Below, in pieces: positions 8,325 to 17,170 of a DNA stretch of 64,000 bases. How positions within the stretch are numbered: the stretch's first letter is position 1; each line of letters opens with the position of its first letter. The notes beneath the pieces are model-generated. The model saw only the letters and a program-made list of their open reading frames with translations. It made no database searches and was not told where the DNA came from. The position numbers and the translations under genes are program-made. Origin of the DNA: Vibrio mangrovi (GTDB taxonomy: Bacteria; Pseudomonadota; Gammaproteobacteria; Enterobacterales; Vibrionaceae); NCBI RefSeq assembly GCF_024346955.1, contig NZ_AP024884.1, positions 1,178,001 through 1,242,000 of the forward strand, given 5' to 3'.

Positions 8325-9860
8325 ATGACATTATCTAAAAGCTTAATTCGCCAGTCTCACTTTCTTGGCACCAAAGTCAGAAATCTGAGAAAACGGAACC
8401 ATCTGACGATGGAAGATCTATCGTCTCGCTGTATCCGTCTGAATCCTGAATATGCCCCTTCTGTCTCTTATCTCTCAATGATCGAACGGGGGAAACGGGT
8501 ACCGAGTATCGAAATGCTGGAAGTCATTGCCGAAGTATTTCAGAAAAAGCCTCAGTGGTTTCTCGACGATCAACCCGATCAGATCGATATCACACCCGAC
8601 AAAGGAAGCCGGGGGGGAATTAATGGAATGGCATTGGAACCCAGCTTCTTGTTTTCACAAGATATTCTTCAAATTGCCATTCCTGAGATGCTTTCTCAAA
8701 CCGGAATTACCGGGCGCCAGTTTGCTCAGCTACTCATCCGGGCACATCAGGAAAGTCTGCAAAACCATTTCCCGGATCTGGAACGGGCAGCGGAAAATAT
8801 CGGACTCAAAAAACTTAACCTGACTGTCGAAGATCTGACTGATATTGCCAGACATCTCGGACTCAGTATCCACTGGTTCTCTCAGGCGCCGCGGGAAGTG
8901 AAAGATGAATTGGGACTCTCGGCAAAACAGTTAATCACTTCTTATTTTGAGCCACCCAATGCAATTTATCTCAATGATGTCATGAAACATCATCCAACCC
9001 GGCTGAAGTATGATCTCGCGGTTTACATCGGTCACAATATCCTTCACAGCAAGGATGGCTGTAAAACGGTTCTTTCTATCGGACATACCAGTAGTTGGGA
9101 AGAACCAGGCAGCCCACAGGCTGACTATGAACTCAACTCCAAAGACATCCTGCAAGCCTGGCGGGATTTTGAATCCAGTTTCTTCGCCGGAGCGCTTCTG
9201 TGTCCGAAAGTCCCATTCCGGCAACTGCTGGATCGTAATGGCTATGAAATCAGCGTTCACCAAAAAGTAGGAGTTTCCCCATCAGTTGCAATGCGGAGGA
9301 TGACGGTTGTTTCTCCCTATCCTTACTGGCATTACTTCGATGCCTACGGTGAAGGAAAACTTAAAGCGGTCTACCGGGGCAATGGTATCCCACTTCCCTG
9401 GGGAAATATGAGGACAGTCAACGATCCCTGTCAGCACTGGGCGGTATTTCGGCAACTCAAGCATCCGCAGTCTTCCAGTTCTGCCCAGATTTCACTCCTG
9501 AACGTCGGGGATGAACCCAGAATTTACTGTTGTGAGTCACTGAACGTGGTCGACCCGGCAGGGAACAACCGAGTTTTGTGTGCCGGTATAGATTTGAATC
9601 CGGCAATCAGTGCTCAAGGGGGAGATGCGCGGCAAATGGCGATGGAACTGAAAGAATCCTGTGTCAGGAATGGTGGTATCGCTGCAATACCACCAGCAAT
9701 TCAAAGTGATCTGACAACGCTCGCCAGAATACTCAATATCAAATGGATAGAGCGCGGCATCACAAACGATGCACGGCTAATCTGTCCCCGTGGAAGTGTC
9801 TGTCCCCGTAAGCCAAGTTGCTACAGTACCCAAACAGGCATTATCGTGACTGACAAATAA
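8325..9860 (+). CDS. XRE-family regulator of the ScfR/DUF3612 type
   Basis: 511 residues. An N-terminal helix-turn-helix (about residues 14-75: LGTKVRNLRKRNHLTMEDLS, YLSMIERGKRVPSIEMLEVIAEVF) is followed by a long region ending in a Cys cluster (ARLICPRGSVCPRKPSCYST). This matches the short-chain-fatty-acyl regulator group (PrpR/RamB-like, DUF2083), in particular the Vibrio DUF3612 version. Related proteins elsewhere control the glyoxylate shunt or methylcitrate cycle and sense acyl-CoA, and the C-terminal cysteines may bind a metal or FeS centre. It is divergent from the malate synthase G-like domain gene, which fits a link to glyoxylate or acetate metabolism. aceA and aceB themselves are not in the window. 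Confidence 0.8.
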   Translation: MTLSKSLIRQSHFLGTKVRNLRKRNHLTMEDLSSRCIRLNPEYAPSVSYLSMIERGKRVPSIEMLEVIAEVFQKKPQWFLDDQPDQIDITPDKGSRGGINGMALEPSFLFSQDILQIAIPEMLSQTGITGRQFAQLLIRAHQESLQNHFPDLERAAENIGLKKLNLTVEDLTDIARHLGLSIHWFSQAPREVKDELGLSAKQLITSYFEPPNAIYLNDVMKHHPTRLKYDLAVYIGHNILHSKDGCKTVLSIGHTSSWEEPGSPQADYELNSKDILQAWRDFESSFFAGALLCPKVPFRQLLDRNGYEISVHQKVGVSPSVAMRRMTVVSPYPYWHYFDAYGEGKLKAVYRGNGIPLPWGNMRTVNDPCQHWAVFRQLKHPQSSSSAQISLLNVGDEPRIYCCESLNVVDPAGNNRVLCAGIDLNPAISAQGGDARQMAMELKESCVRNGGIAAIPPAIQSDLTTLARILNIKWIERGITNDARLICPRGSVCPRKPSCYSTQTGIIVTDK

Positions 9861-9890
9861 GTTCTGTCAGTATGACTCTTAAAACGATCG

Positions 9891-11252
9891 TTATGATGCA
9901 TATTTTTCATCATACATTTCATTGTCAGCATGATTGATCATCTCATTGACACTCTTCATTTCAGGCCGGTAGCAGGTATAACCAATACTGATACCGACCG
10001 GGATGGCAAGCTCTTCGCAAATCACCGGAGTAACCCGGACGGCATGCCGGACCCGCTCCATAATTTTGCGCAGATCTTCCTCTTTTTCCCCACCTTTTAA
10101 CAAGACTAAAAATTCATCGCCTCCGATACGGGCCGCGCAGTCATTGTCCCGAATCGCATTTTCAATCCGCCGGGCACATTCCACCAGTACCTGGTCACCG
10201 ACAATATGCCCATAATTATCATTAATCGTTTTGAATTTGTTCACATCAATACACAACAAGGCGAATCCTGTCGGTTGTCTGGCCTTCTTTTCCCGTTCGA
10301 AGTAGCGGTTCAGTTCATTCATAAAATAACGGCGATTCGGTAAATGGGTCAGCTCATCGTAGAGAGAAAGACGATTCGATTTATCGTAGAGACGATAAAT
10401 TACCCAAAAGGAAGCGATAAGAAAGACCAGAAGCAGATAACCGATCACGCGAACAATATGTGCCTGAAACCAGGGAACCTGATCAAGAATGTTGATGTTA
10501 TCTCTTTCCGCAATCGCAATACTCCAGGAGCCATACGGGAAATAAATGGTCTCTTTTGCAAAAGCATGTTCAAAAACATCGGGCTGTCCCCAGAATACAT
10601 CACCCTGTTCTCCAGCGCTGTCTTTTCCCCGAATCGCGATGTTATAGCCCCGCAACACGTCATCAACAGCAAGAGATTTAAACAGACTGTCGATATCAAT
10701 CACGACACTGATGACTCCCCAGTAAAACTGGTTATATGGCGGATCCAGAAACACCGGGCAGCGGGCAACGATCGCACTACCGCCCTGAACCAAATCGACA
10801 GGACCGGCAATAAAAATTTCTTTCAGCTCATGAGCCCGCTGGACAGTCGCCCACTGTTCGGGAATCGTACGGAAGTCCAGCCCCAATGCTTTACGATTAC
10901 CTTCCAGCGGATAGACATATTCAATAATATCGTTAGGAGCCAGAGCAAGCGAACGAATGTATTTCCCCTGATCCATAATACGTTGAGATACTTTTTCCCA
11001 ACTTTCTGCCACTGTACTGGCATTTACAGTCGTCAGTGTCGACAAACTTTTCGCCACATAGATATCAGCCAGAACGGTTGCTTCCAGCTTAAATCGGATG
11101 ATTGAAAGTTCTTCGGTTGTCCGGCTTTGAATTTCCTGCCGCATCACCTCTTGATGACGCTGGAAAATGAATTCAACCAACACAACCAAAATGCATGCAA
11201 GTAAAACCAGAAAACCAATCACTGTCCATTTTCTGAACAGAATATCGCGCAT
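9891..11252 (-). CDS. CHASE-GGDEF diguanylate cyclase
   Basis: 453 residues. A membrane segment (about 10-30) and a periplasmic CHASE domain (YVYPLEGNRKALGLDFRTIPEQW; GSAIVARCPVF; YNQFYWGVISVVIDIDSLF) are followed by a second membrane segment near 265-285 and a GGDEF domain. The active-site motif GGDEF is intact (CAARIGGDEFLVLLKGG), and an inhibitory RxxD site (RDND) sits five residues upstream. It should make cyclic di-GMP in response to a small external ligand, and be product-inhibited. The 3' end lies 30 bp from the convergent regulator's stop. Confidence 0.93.
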   Translation of the reverse strand: MRDILFRKWTVIGFLVLLACILVVLVEFIFQRHQEVMRQEIQSRTTEELSIIRFKLEATVLADIYVAKSLSTLTTVNASTVAESWEKVSQRIMDQGKYIRSLALAPNDIIEYVYPLEGNRKALGLDFRTIPEQWATVQRAHELKEIFIAGPVDLVQGGSAIVARCPVFLDPPYNQFYWGVISVVIDIDSLFKSLAVDDVLRGYNIAIRGKDSAGEQGDVFWGQPDVFEHAFAKETIYFPYGSWSIAIAERDNINILDQVPWFQAHIVRVIGYLLLVFLIASFWVIYRLYDKSNRLSLYDELTHLPNRRYFMNELNRYFEREKKARQPTGFALLCIDVNKFKTINDNYGHIVGDQVLVECARRIENAIRDNDCAARIGGDEFLVLLKGGEKEEDLRKIMERVRHAVRVTPVICEELAIPVGISIGYTCYRPEMKSVNEMINHADNEMYDEKYAS

Positions 11253-11625
11253 AATGCTCCTCTCCCGTGAGGGACTGATATGAAGATGTAATACTCTCTA
11301 GCCATGAAATGGTCACTGACCTGATCATAGACGACAAAAGAACTCTGACATCTAAAATCCATGAAAATCAAATGGTTCATGTCAGAATATCCACTCTCAG
11401 CCAATAAGAACGCCTCACTAATGACGGGGTCATCAATAAATTACAATATGAAATAAGGCCGGACTTCAATCATCTATCAGTTTAAAATATCAAGAATCTC
11501 AATATTGAAGTACCGTTGCAGACAGCCAAAACGGTAATTTCACACACATATTGCACTGCGCTAACATTACTTATTCTACGATTGCATATGTTTTATAAAT
11601 CATTCCGTCTTTGCTAAGGCAGCAC
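11253..11625. other. Intergenic region between divergent genes
   Basis: 373 bp between the GGDEF gene and the DUF3541-like gene. AT-rich; presumed promoters only. I see no RNA gene, repeat or convincing operator. Confidence 0.5.
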
Positions 11626-12738
11626 ATGTTAAAGAAATGTGGCATCGCTTCAATTTTATTCATCATGCTCACCTGCCAGAGTATCGGAGCACCAACCGAA
11701 CAAGAAGCTGTTACATTTCCACCAAGTTTTCAGGATTCAGCCGCTCAAATCCGCAATTACTATGAACAACACCTATATACACTGCCAGCCTTCAAAGCCG
11801 GTCATTATGCTTTGCGGATGTACCGGCAAACATTAGATACAAAATACACAGCAGGAATTTGGCAGGACACCGCCAGAATCGCCAGCACACTCAACCATTT
11901 CGCCAATGATGTCACCACGCCTGAAGCCATTTACCTGTATTCTCAGCAGCGTCTGTCCTCATACGATGGGAATAAAGATGAACGTTCCCAGCTTCGGTAT
12001 TCCGTAACGAAACATCATCCGGAATACCTCTATCTGGGAATTGATTTGCTTGGGGCAATGGCCAGAGCGGATGAATATGGCCTGAAACACAAATATGATC
12101 AGCGTCTGCGTCATATTTTGCGTAAGTATGATTTTAATTTGTACGCTACCGACCCTCAGATGATCAAAGCGTGGGCGGCACAGCTAGCCAATCAGGTTTT
12201 CTGGCTCAAACAATTGGGAGAACAGGACACAGTGGCGGCTTTCATTCAGGCATTTCGTAAAACTTATCCGGACGAGCAGGACAAAGCACTCTCAGCCCAA
12301 CAGTTCGAGAATAAGATTTATGGCATGACGCATATCATTATTGCAGCTTCAGGTTACTATCAGCATCCGATCTCAGCGGCAAAGTATCAGTGGATTTATA
12401 ATTATTTCCGGACCAATATTGAAACCATTATCAACCGTACCAAACCAGATGTTATCGCCGAAGTCGGACTCAGTTTTCTGCTTGCCGGACTAGAAAATGA
12501 TCCTGTCGTCGCTCAGACCAGACAGGCGGTTCAGGAAGCAATTCCTCCGTTAAAACAGATGATTCCTTCAGAAAAAGGGAATTTCAGTCTGACACTGGGG
12601 GAACATCGTAATCTGCTCGCGATCATGTTACTGGATTGGCAGAAACCCAATTCTGCACCAAAATATGACCAAAATCCGGAGGTATTCCGCTCTCTTCCAT
12701 ACGGACTTGAGCCGAAAAGCTCCGCACAGGCTCAATGA
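11626..12738 (+). CDS. Exported protein of the DUF3541 type
   Basis: 370 residues from the ATG at 11626; an upstream TTG at 11611 is also in frame but has no ribosome binding site, whereas AAGG lies seven bases before the ATG. A signal peptide is clear (MLKKCGIASILFIMLTCQSIGA). The mature part is helical with many Tyr/Trp/His residues (YYEQHLYTLPAFKAGHYALRMYRQ; KHHPEYLYLGIDLLGAMARADEYGLKHKYDQ; EHRNLLAIMLLDW), which I recognise as the Vibrio DUF3541 family. The helical-hairpin look is reminiscent of glycoside-hydrolase-like alpha/alpha barrels, but no catalytic motif can be named. Function unknown. Confidence 0.65.
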   Translation: MLKKCGIASILFIMLTCQSIGAPTEQEAVTFPPSFQDSAAQIRNYYEQHLYTLPAFKAGHYALRMYRQTLDTKYTAGIWQDTARIASTLNHFANDVTTPEAIYLYSQQRLSSYDGNKDERSQLRYSVTKHHPEYLYLGIDLLGAMARADEYGLKHKYDQRLRHILRKYDFNLYATDPQMIKAWAAQLANQVFWLKQLGEQDTVAAFIQAFRKTYPDEQDKALSAQQFENKIYGMTHIIIAASGYYQHPISAAKYQWIYNYFRTNIETIINRTKPDVIAEVGLSFLLAGLENDPVVAQTRQAVQEAIPPLKQMIPSEKGNFSLTLGEHRNLLAIMLLDWQKPNSAPKYDQNPEVFRSLPYGLEPKSSAQAQ

Positions 12739-12766
12739 CTACCATTCGCCTGAAACAGGTAACCGA

Positions 12767-13537
12767 CTAGCCACGCAAACAAGTCTGAAAATAACTGACT
12801 TCATTTTTCGCCAGTTGGTACACCATTGCAGGCTTTCCACCACGTCCTTTACTCGGTGCTGCAATCTTATTGGCACTGATAATCACTTCTGAATCGATCA
12901 AACGCCGCTTGATCGTCATGCGGTTGACTTCGACACCGAATTTCGCATAAGCATCAATGATATCTGCGACCAGAAATTCTTTCTCCAGAAAAAACAACAC
13001 AACGGAAGTATATTCTACGGCTGCCCTCAATTTGGTCCATGCATGCTGGATCTGAGCCGCGTGATCAAAAGCCAGCGTTGTCTGTCCCTGTAAGATCGGA
13101 GTTAAATCAAACCAGTCGAGACGATTACGATCCATCCCCGCATTTTCAATCTGCCGGACATTCGAGGCATTGAGTAAAGCATAGTGGGAAATGCTGACAC
13201 TCCAGCCATCCGGATTCCGCTTAGGATTTCCGTCAACCAGTGGGTCACTGATGAAATTGGGATAAGTATGAACTTTTTGCCGACAGATGCGACGCCGTGC
13301 AGATTCAAAATCTTCATCTGCCGGTTCTCCGCCACTGGTAGTGAAGTCTTCATCATAAACCCATCCACCGGGAATCGCCCACATCCCACAATCCGGGCGG
13401 CTTGGGTTACTCCGTTTCACCAGCAAAACCTGAATCCCGGCTTCAGACAAACGGAGGCAGATCATATCGATTGTTACAATCATAAGAACAGTTTTCCCAT
13501 CCAACACCTCACTCATTCTATGAAATGACATCATCAT
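12767..13537 (-). CDS. nrtR: NrtR-type transcription regulator with degenerate Nudix domain
   Basis: 256 residues. The N-terminal part is a Nudix fold (IQVLLVKRSNPSRPDCGMWAIPGGWVY), but the catalytic box is broken: where REUXEE is expected the protein has RRICRQ (residues about 82-87), so all metal-binding glutamates are lost. A winged-helix C-terminal domain follows (VNRMTIKRRLIDSEVIISAN; GRGGKPAMVYQL). This is the layout of NrtR, which represses NAD-biosynthesis genes and responds to ADP-ribose. It is divergent from pncB, with candidate operators between them, which strongly supports the call. Three ATGs in a row make the exact start uncertain by two codons. Confidence 0.88.
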   Translation of the reverse strand: MMMSFHRMSEVLDGKTVLMIVTIDMICLRLSEAGIQVLLVKRSNPSRPDCGMWAIPGGWVYDEDFTTSGGEPADEDFESARRRICRQKVHTYPNFISDPLVDGNPKRNPDGWSVSISHYALLNASNVRQIENAGMDRNRLDWFDLTPILQGQTTLAFDHAAQIQHAWTKLRAAVEYTSVVLFFLEKEFLVADIIDAYAKFGVEVNRMTIKRRLIDSEVIISANKIAAPSKGRGGKPAMVYQLAKNEVSYFQTCLRG

Positions 13538-13557
13538 TGGTCAAACTTAATCACAAG

Positions 13558-13590
13558 ATGTTACTAACTAAATCAGTTATACCACTAACA
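13558..13590. promoter_or_regulatory. Candidate NrtR operator, nrtR side
   Basis: ATGTTACTAACTAAATCAGT and the adjoining TATACCACTAAC (to 13589) contain TTACTAAC and CACTAAC half-sites plus a short inverted AACT/AGTT, about 25 bp upstream of nrtR. It shares ATGTTACTAA with the stronger site in front of pncB. Confidence 0.45.
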
Positions 13591-13723
13591 AATATCATGA
13601 GAATAAATAGGGTTTTATCTCATTTTGTGCCAAAGATTATACATATTTTTATAAATAACCACACGGACTAATGATTGACAAATGCACGCGTCTCATTTAA
13701 TGTCCGGCTAGGTTAGGCACAAA

Positions 13724-13747
13724 ATGTTACTAATATATTGTTAGTGA
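13724..13747. promoter_or_regulatory. Candidate NrtR operator overlapping the pncB leader
   Basis: The imperfect palindrome TTACTAA (13727-13733), then seven bases, then TTAGTGA (13741-13747) ends at the ribosome binding site GAGGA (13746-13750) of pncB. The repeated ATGTTACTAA is shared with 13558-13567. The position suits repression of pncB by NrtR. Confidence 0.5.
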
Positions 13748-13757
13748 GGATGGCCCC

Positions 13758-15065
13758 ATGAGTAATCATCTTTTTTCTGAACATATCATCCAGAGCCTAC
13801 TGGACTTAGATGCATATAAAATCAATATGATGCAGGCCATCCATACTTTCTATCCCAATATAGAAGTTCGCTACGAACTGACTGTCCGCTCTGATGAGGA
13901 TATCAGTGAACTACTCCCGGAGATCCGCAGAGAAGTTGAGCAGCTTTCTGAGTTACGTTTTTCTCAACACGAAATCGAGTATCTGCAAAAGAGTTCACCT
14001 CATCTGAAACCTGCGTTTCTGCACGCATTGCGCTATTTTCAGTTCCAACCCACCCAACAGGTTGAATTCGGTATTATTCATCAGGGACAAAAGCGTCAGT
14101 TGCGGATCGGTATCCGGGGAACATGGCGCGATACAATTCTGTATGAAACCATGATTATGGCTATCGTTTCTGAAGTCAGAAGCCGTTACTACTGGCAGGA
14201 TGTTCCGGCTGATTTAGCCCGTCAGGTTTTGCACAATAAACTCACAGATTTGAAAGCCGAGCTGGCAGAACGTGGCATTGATAATTTTAAACTGACTGAA
14301 ATGGGCACCCGCCGCCGTTTCTCTGCACAAGTACAGCAGCAGGTAATGACATGCCTGAAACAAGAGATTCCTGAGCTATTGCTAGGCACCAGCAACTACC
14401 ATTTTGCCCGGAAATTTAACCTGAAACCTATCGGTACCATCGCCCATGAATGGTTTATGGGCCATCAGGCACTGGTGAATCCGGGAGATTCACAGCGTGT
14501 TGCCCTGGAACAATGGTTAACAGCATTCGACGGTCAGCTCTCTATTGCGCCAACGGACACTCTGAACATTGACGCATTTCTGAACGATTTTAATATGCAT
14601 CTGGCTAAAGCCTATGATGGTGTTCGTCATGATTCCGGCTGTCCCTTTACCTGGGGAGAGAAAATGATTGCCCACTACAAAAAGCTGGGGATTGATCCGC
14701 GGACAAAACTCTTCATTTTCTCCGACAGCCTGAATTTCAGTCAGGCTCTTGAATTATGTGAATACTTTGCCGGACGCGCTCAGATTTCTTTTGGAATCGG
14801 CACTTTCCTGACCAATGACCTCGGAGGCTGGAAGAATCAATATGGCCGGACGTATTCACCGTTGTCGATTGTAATCAAACTTGCTGAGTGTAATGGCCGC
14901 CCGGTCGCGAAAATCAGTGACGAGCCGGAAAAAGCCATGTGTGAAGATGCAGTATTTCTGGCTAGTCTGAAGCAACAATTCAATATCAATTTAGACATTG
15001 ATAAGCTGATTGAAACGCTAAAAGAAATGCAGCACAGTCAGCGCAAATATATTGCTGCAGCCTGA
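13758..15065 (+). CDS. pncB: Nicotinate phosphoribosyltransferase
   Basis: 435 residues, full family length. Motifs include LLDLDAYKINMMQAI at the N terminus, the block ending LTEMGTRRRFS, LLGTSNYHFARKFNLKPIGTIAHEW, GVRHDSGCPFTWGEKM and IFSDSLNF, and the phosphate-site region FGIGTFLTNDLG. The enzyme converts nicotinate and PRPP to nicotinate mononucleotide using ATP, the entry to NAD salvage (Preiss-Handler pathway). Ribosome binding site GAGGA lies seven bases before the ATG. A short hairpin CCTGAATC/GATTCAGG overlaps the stop (15061-15085). Confidence 0.97.
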   Translation: MSNHLFSEHIIQSLLDLDAYKINMMQAIHTFYPNIEVRYELTVRSDEDISELLPEIRREVEQLSELRFSQHEIEYLQKSSPHLKPAFLHALRYFQFQPTQQVEFGIIHQGQKRQLRIGIRGTWRDTILYETMIMAIVSEVRSRYYWQDVPADLARQVLHNKLTDLKAELAERGIDNFKLTEMGTRRRFSAQVQQQVMTCLKQEIPELLLGTSNYHFARKFNLKPIGTIAHEWFMGHQALVNPGDSQRVALEQWLTAFDGQLSIAPTDTLNIDAFLNDFNMHLAKAYDGVRHDSGCPFTWGEKMIAHYKKLGIDPRTKLFIFSDSLNFSQALELCEYFAGRAQISFGIGTFLTNDLGGWKNQYGRTYSPLSIVIKLAECNGRPVAKISDEPEKAMCEDAVFLASLKQQFNINLDIDKLIETLKEMQHSQRKYIAAA

Positions 15066-15203
15066 ATCAGATCGCAGGATTCAGGCAATTCTGGCAGAAA
15101 GCAGGATCAGATTATCACTCATCATCAATAACCATTCCTTTTATAAGGCAAAGTTTCTATCATAGACCTTCATTTCAGCAGTAATGACAGGAAATAAATA
15201 CCC

Positions 15204-16010
15204 ATGGTTGATTTAACGCAGTGCATCGGATTAGGTGTAGCCGGCAATTTTGCCAGACATCTGGAACAGGCCGGGGAAATTACAGATTTTCTCCATATCA
15301 AAGCCAAAGAAGGTGCTCCAAAAGGGATTTTTCCCTTTTATCTCCCCAAAAGCGACTCTTTTCTCAATGTATTCCCACTCTCCCACCAGCATCAGGTTAT
15401 TCCAGATGATGGCAACCCACAGGTTGAACCGGAAGTTGCCCTTTATTGCGAGCTGATCTATCAGGAAGGAAAAGTAACCGGAATCAATCCACTGAAGTTT
15501 GCCGCATTCAATGATTGCACCATCCGTAAAGAAGGGGCGAAAAAAATCTCAGAAAAGAAAAACTGGGGTGAACAAAGTAAAGGGGTCAGCGCAACCTGGA
15601 TCGACCTGGATAAATTTTCACTCGGCGGTAAGCTGGATGAGTACCATCTCGCTTCATTCGTCAAAAGAGATGGTCAGTTACATCCGTACGGTGTGGATAC
15701 GGAAGTCCTCGGCTACAGCTATTTTTATGACATCCTGCTGGAATGGCTAGTTGAGAAACTAAATTCACAGCAAGACGTCGGCCCTCTGGAAGACTTTGCC
15801 CAAATCCTCAAAGATAATCACTTTCCGAGCCATGCAATCATTTCAATCGGTGCGACTGCATATGAAACATTCGGCGAACAGAACTATCTTCAGTCCGGTG
15901 ATGAAATCACAGTCATTGTTTATCCAAAACATATCGGAAATATCCGCGAATATGTAGAGCGAGGAGAACAACCGGAAGGTGCATCGGCACTGGTTCAGAT
16001 CGTCGCTTGA
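15204..16010 (+). CDS. DUF5718 family protein
   Basis: 268 residues, no signal peptide. It begins MVDLTQCIGLGVAGNFARHLEQAGE and has PEVALYCELIY, NDCTIRKEGAKKISEKKNWGEQSKGVS, YGVDTEVLGYSYFYDILLEWL and a C-terminal GDEITVIVYP. I recognise it as the DUF5718 family. Some blocks (VEPEVAL...; SGDEITV) recall the fumarylacetoacetase/hydratase fold, which would make it a possible small-molecule hydrolase, but this is inference. It follows pncB by 138 bp and seems to be a separate transcript. A CTGAGTGCCGG/CCGGTACTCAG hairpin (16022-16049) follows it. Confidence 0.65.
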   Translation: MVDLTQCIGLGVAGNFARHLEQAGEITDFLHIKAKEGAPKGIFPFYLPKSDSFLNVFPLSHQHQVIPDDGNPQVEPEVALYCELIYQEGKVTGINPLKFAAFNDCTIRKEGAKKISEKKNWGEQSKGVSATWIDLDKFSLGGKLDEYHLASFVKRDGQLHPYGVDTEVLGYSYFYDILLEWLVEKLNSQQDVGPLEDFAQILKDNHFPSHAIISIGATAYETFGEQNYLQSGDEITVIVYPKHIGNIREYVERGEQPEGASALVQIVA

Positions 16011-16021
16011 TTGGTTTTTAT

Positions 16022-16049
16022 CTGAGTGCCGGGATTCACCGGTACTCAG
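16022..16049 (+). terminator. Hairpin after the DUF5718 gene
   Basis: Arms at 16022-16032 and 16039-16049 pair with one mismatch and a six-base loop. There is no good T-run, so terminator activity is likely but weakly supported. Confidence 0.45.
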
Positions 16050-16100
16050 TCAGAATTCATCTCCCTTCCCAGTGAAGATCAAATCGTTTAAGGAAACAAT

Positions 16101-16643
16101 GTGGAAGCCTCAGGTACAAAAATAAAATTAAAACAATTGACTGAATCAGACTGGCCCATTTTTAAAGAACTCTACACCAATCCCCGAACCATGAAACATG
16201 TATACAATCCTTTTGATGAGGATGTTGCATGGACAGTTTTTAACTGTCGGTTAAAACCCTGGGATATAAACAGTGATGGCTGGCTTTCGTTCAGTATTAA
16301 TGAACTGTCAACGAAAGCAACATTGGGGCTCATTGGATTAAAAATCACCAATCATACAGCCAAGATAGCCGAAGTTGGGTTCATGCTATTAGAAAATGCC
16401 CGGGGCAAAGGCATTGCTTCAGAAGCTTTAACTATTCTCGTTAAATTTGCGTTTACAGAATTAGGCCTGAACAAGCTAATTGCCATGTGTTCGACGGAAA
16501 ACTCAGGTTCATATAACCTATTGGAAAAACGGGGTTTTATTCGAGAAGGATGCCTTGCACAAAATTCTTTCATCAATAATCAGTATGTTGATGATTACAT
16601 CTACGGCTTATGCAAATCAACCCTGAACAGCCAAACGCCTTAA
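16101..16643 (+). CDS. GNAT acetyltransferase, RimJ/RimL-like
   Basis: 180 residues with a GTG start preceded by AAGGA. The fold markers are IKLKQLTESDWPIFKELY, EVGFMLLENARGKGIASEALTILVKFAF (the acetyl-CoA loop is ARGKGIA) and LNKLIAMCSTENSGSYNLLEKRGFIREG. These are typical of RimJ/RimL-type N-acetyltransferases acting on proteins or small molecules; the substrate is unknown. Its 3' end overlaps the stop of the convergent small gene by 4 bp. Confidence 0.88.
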   Translation: MEASGTKIKLKQLTESDWPIFKELYTNPRTMKHVYNPFDEDVAWTVFNCRLKPWDINSDGWLSFSINELSTKATLGLIGLKITNHTAKIAEVGFMLLENARGKGIASEALTILVKFAFTELGLNKLIAMCSTENSGSYNLLEKRGFIREGCLAQNSFINNQYVDDYIYGLCKSTLNSQTP

Positions 16644-16900
16644 TGCGCCGGTAACTTCAGACCCACAACTCTAACCTGCCAGTCACAGACCCGGGCGACA
16701 ACCCAGGTCAGTCCCTGCCAGTGAAAAGATTCTCCTAATGCCGGCGTTTCTCCCAACTGCTGATAAACCAGCATTTCTAGTGTCATATCTTCCGGATAAT
16801 CACTCAAATCCAATCCGTAATACAAACTGATATCTGCAATAGCTACTTTCGCTTCAAGAAAAAAATCTCCCAAAAGCCGACCAACGATGTCAACACGCAT
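16640..16900 (-). CDS. Stand-alone CorC/HlyC-type transporter-associated domain
   Basis: 86 residues from the ATG at 16900, which has AAGGGGG just upstream; an in-frame ATG at 16918 is less well placed. The sequence (TLEMLVYQQLGETPALGESFHWQGLTWVVARVCDWQVRVVGLKLP) looks like the C-terminal regulatory domain found on CorC/HlyC proteins and NhaP2-type antiporters. Here it is encoded alone, with no membrane part. It may act in trans on a transporter encoded elsewhere, but that is inference. Convergent with the GNAT gene, 4-bp overlap. Confidence 0.55.
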   Translation of the reverse strand: MRVDIVGRLLGDFFLEAKVAIADISLYYGLDLSDYPEDMTLEMLVYQQLGETPALGESFHWQGLTWVVARVCDWQVRVVGLKLPAH

Positions 16901-17170
16901 CTTTCCCCCTTGATTCATGTTCTGGCATGTGGGTTTGCTCTGATTATCCTTCCTGTAGACATAATTTTGTCAGGAAGGTTTTATATATAACAAAATTTAA
17001 TATTATGAAATCAATTTCATTATATCAAATTCAAGGAGATCTTCTGTTTCAGAAATAATGAAAATTGCCACAGAAGTACAAGAAACACGCTCTCGTATCA
17101 ACAGACAGGTAATATATAACCGGACAGATAGATTTCTGCCCGGGTTATTCGATGATATTGGTATCGGAGG
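16901..17170. other. Intergenic region with a 16-bp palindrome
   Basis: 270 bp. It contains ATGAAAT-CA-ATTTCAT (17005-17020) in AT-rich sequence, and an imperfect hairpin (17118-17128 with 17135-17147) that could end mscS transcription on the minus strand. No gene is convincing here. Confidence 0.4.

Noticed and set aside
10344..11105. Long plus-strand open frame of 253 codons within the GGDEF gene
   Set aside because: It is a shadow of the CHASE-GGDEF coding frame on the other strand.
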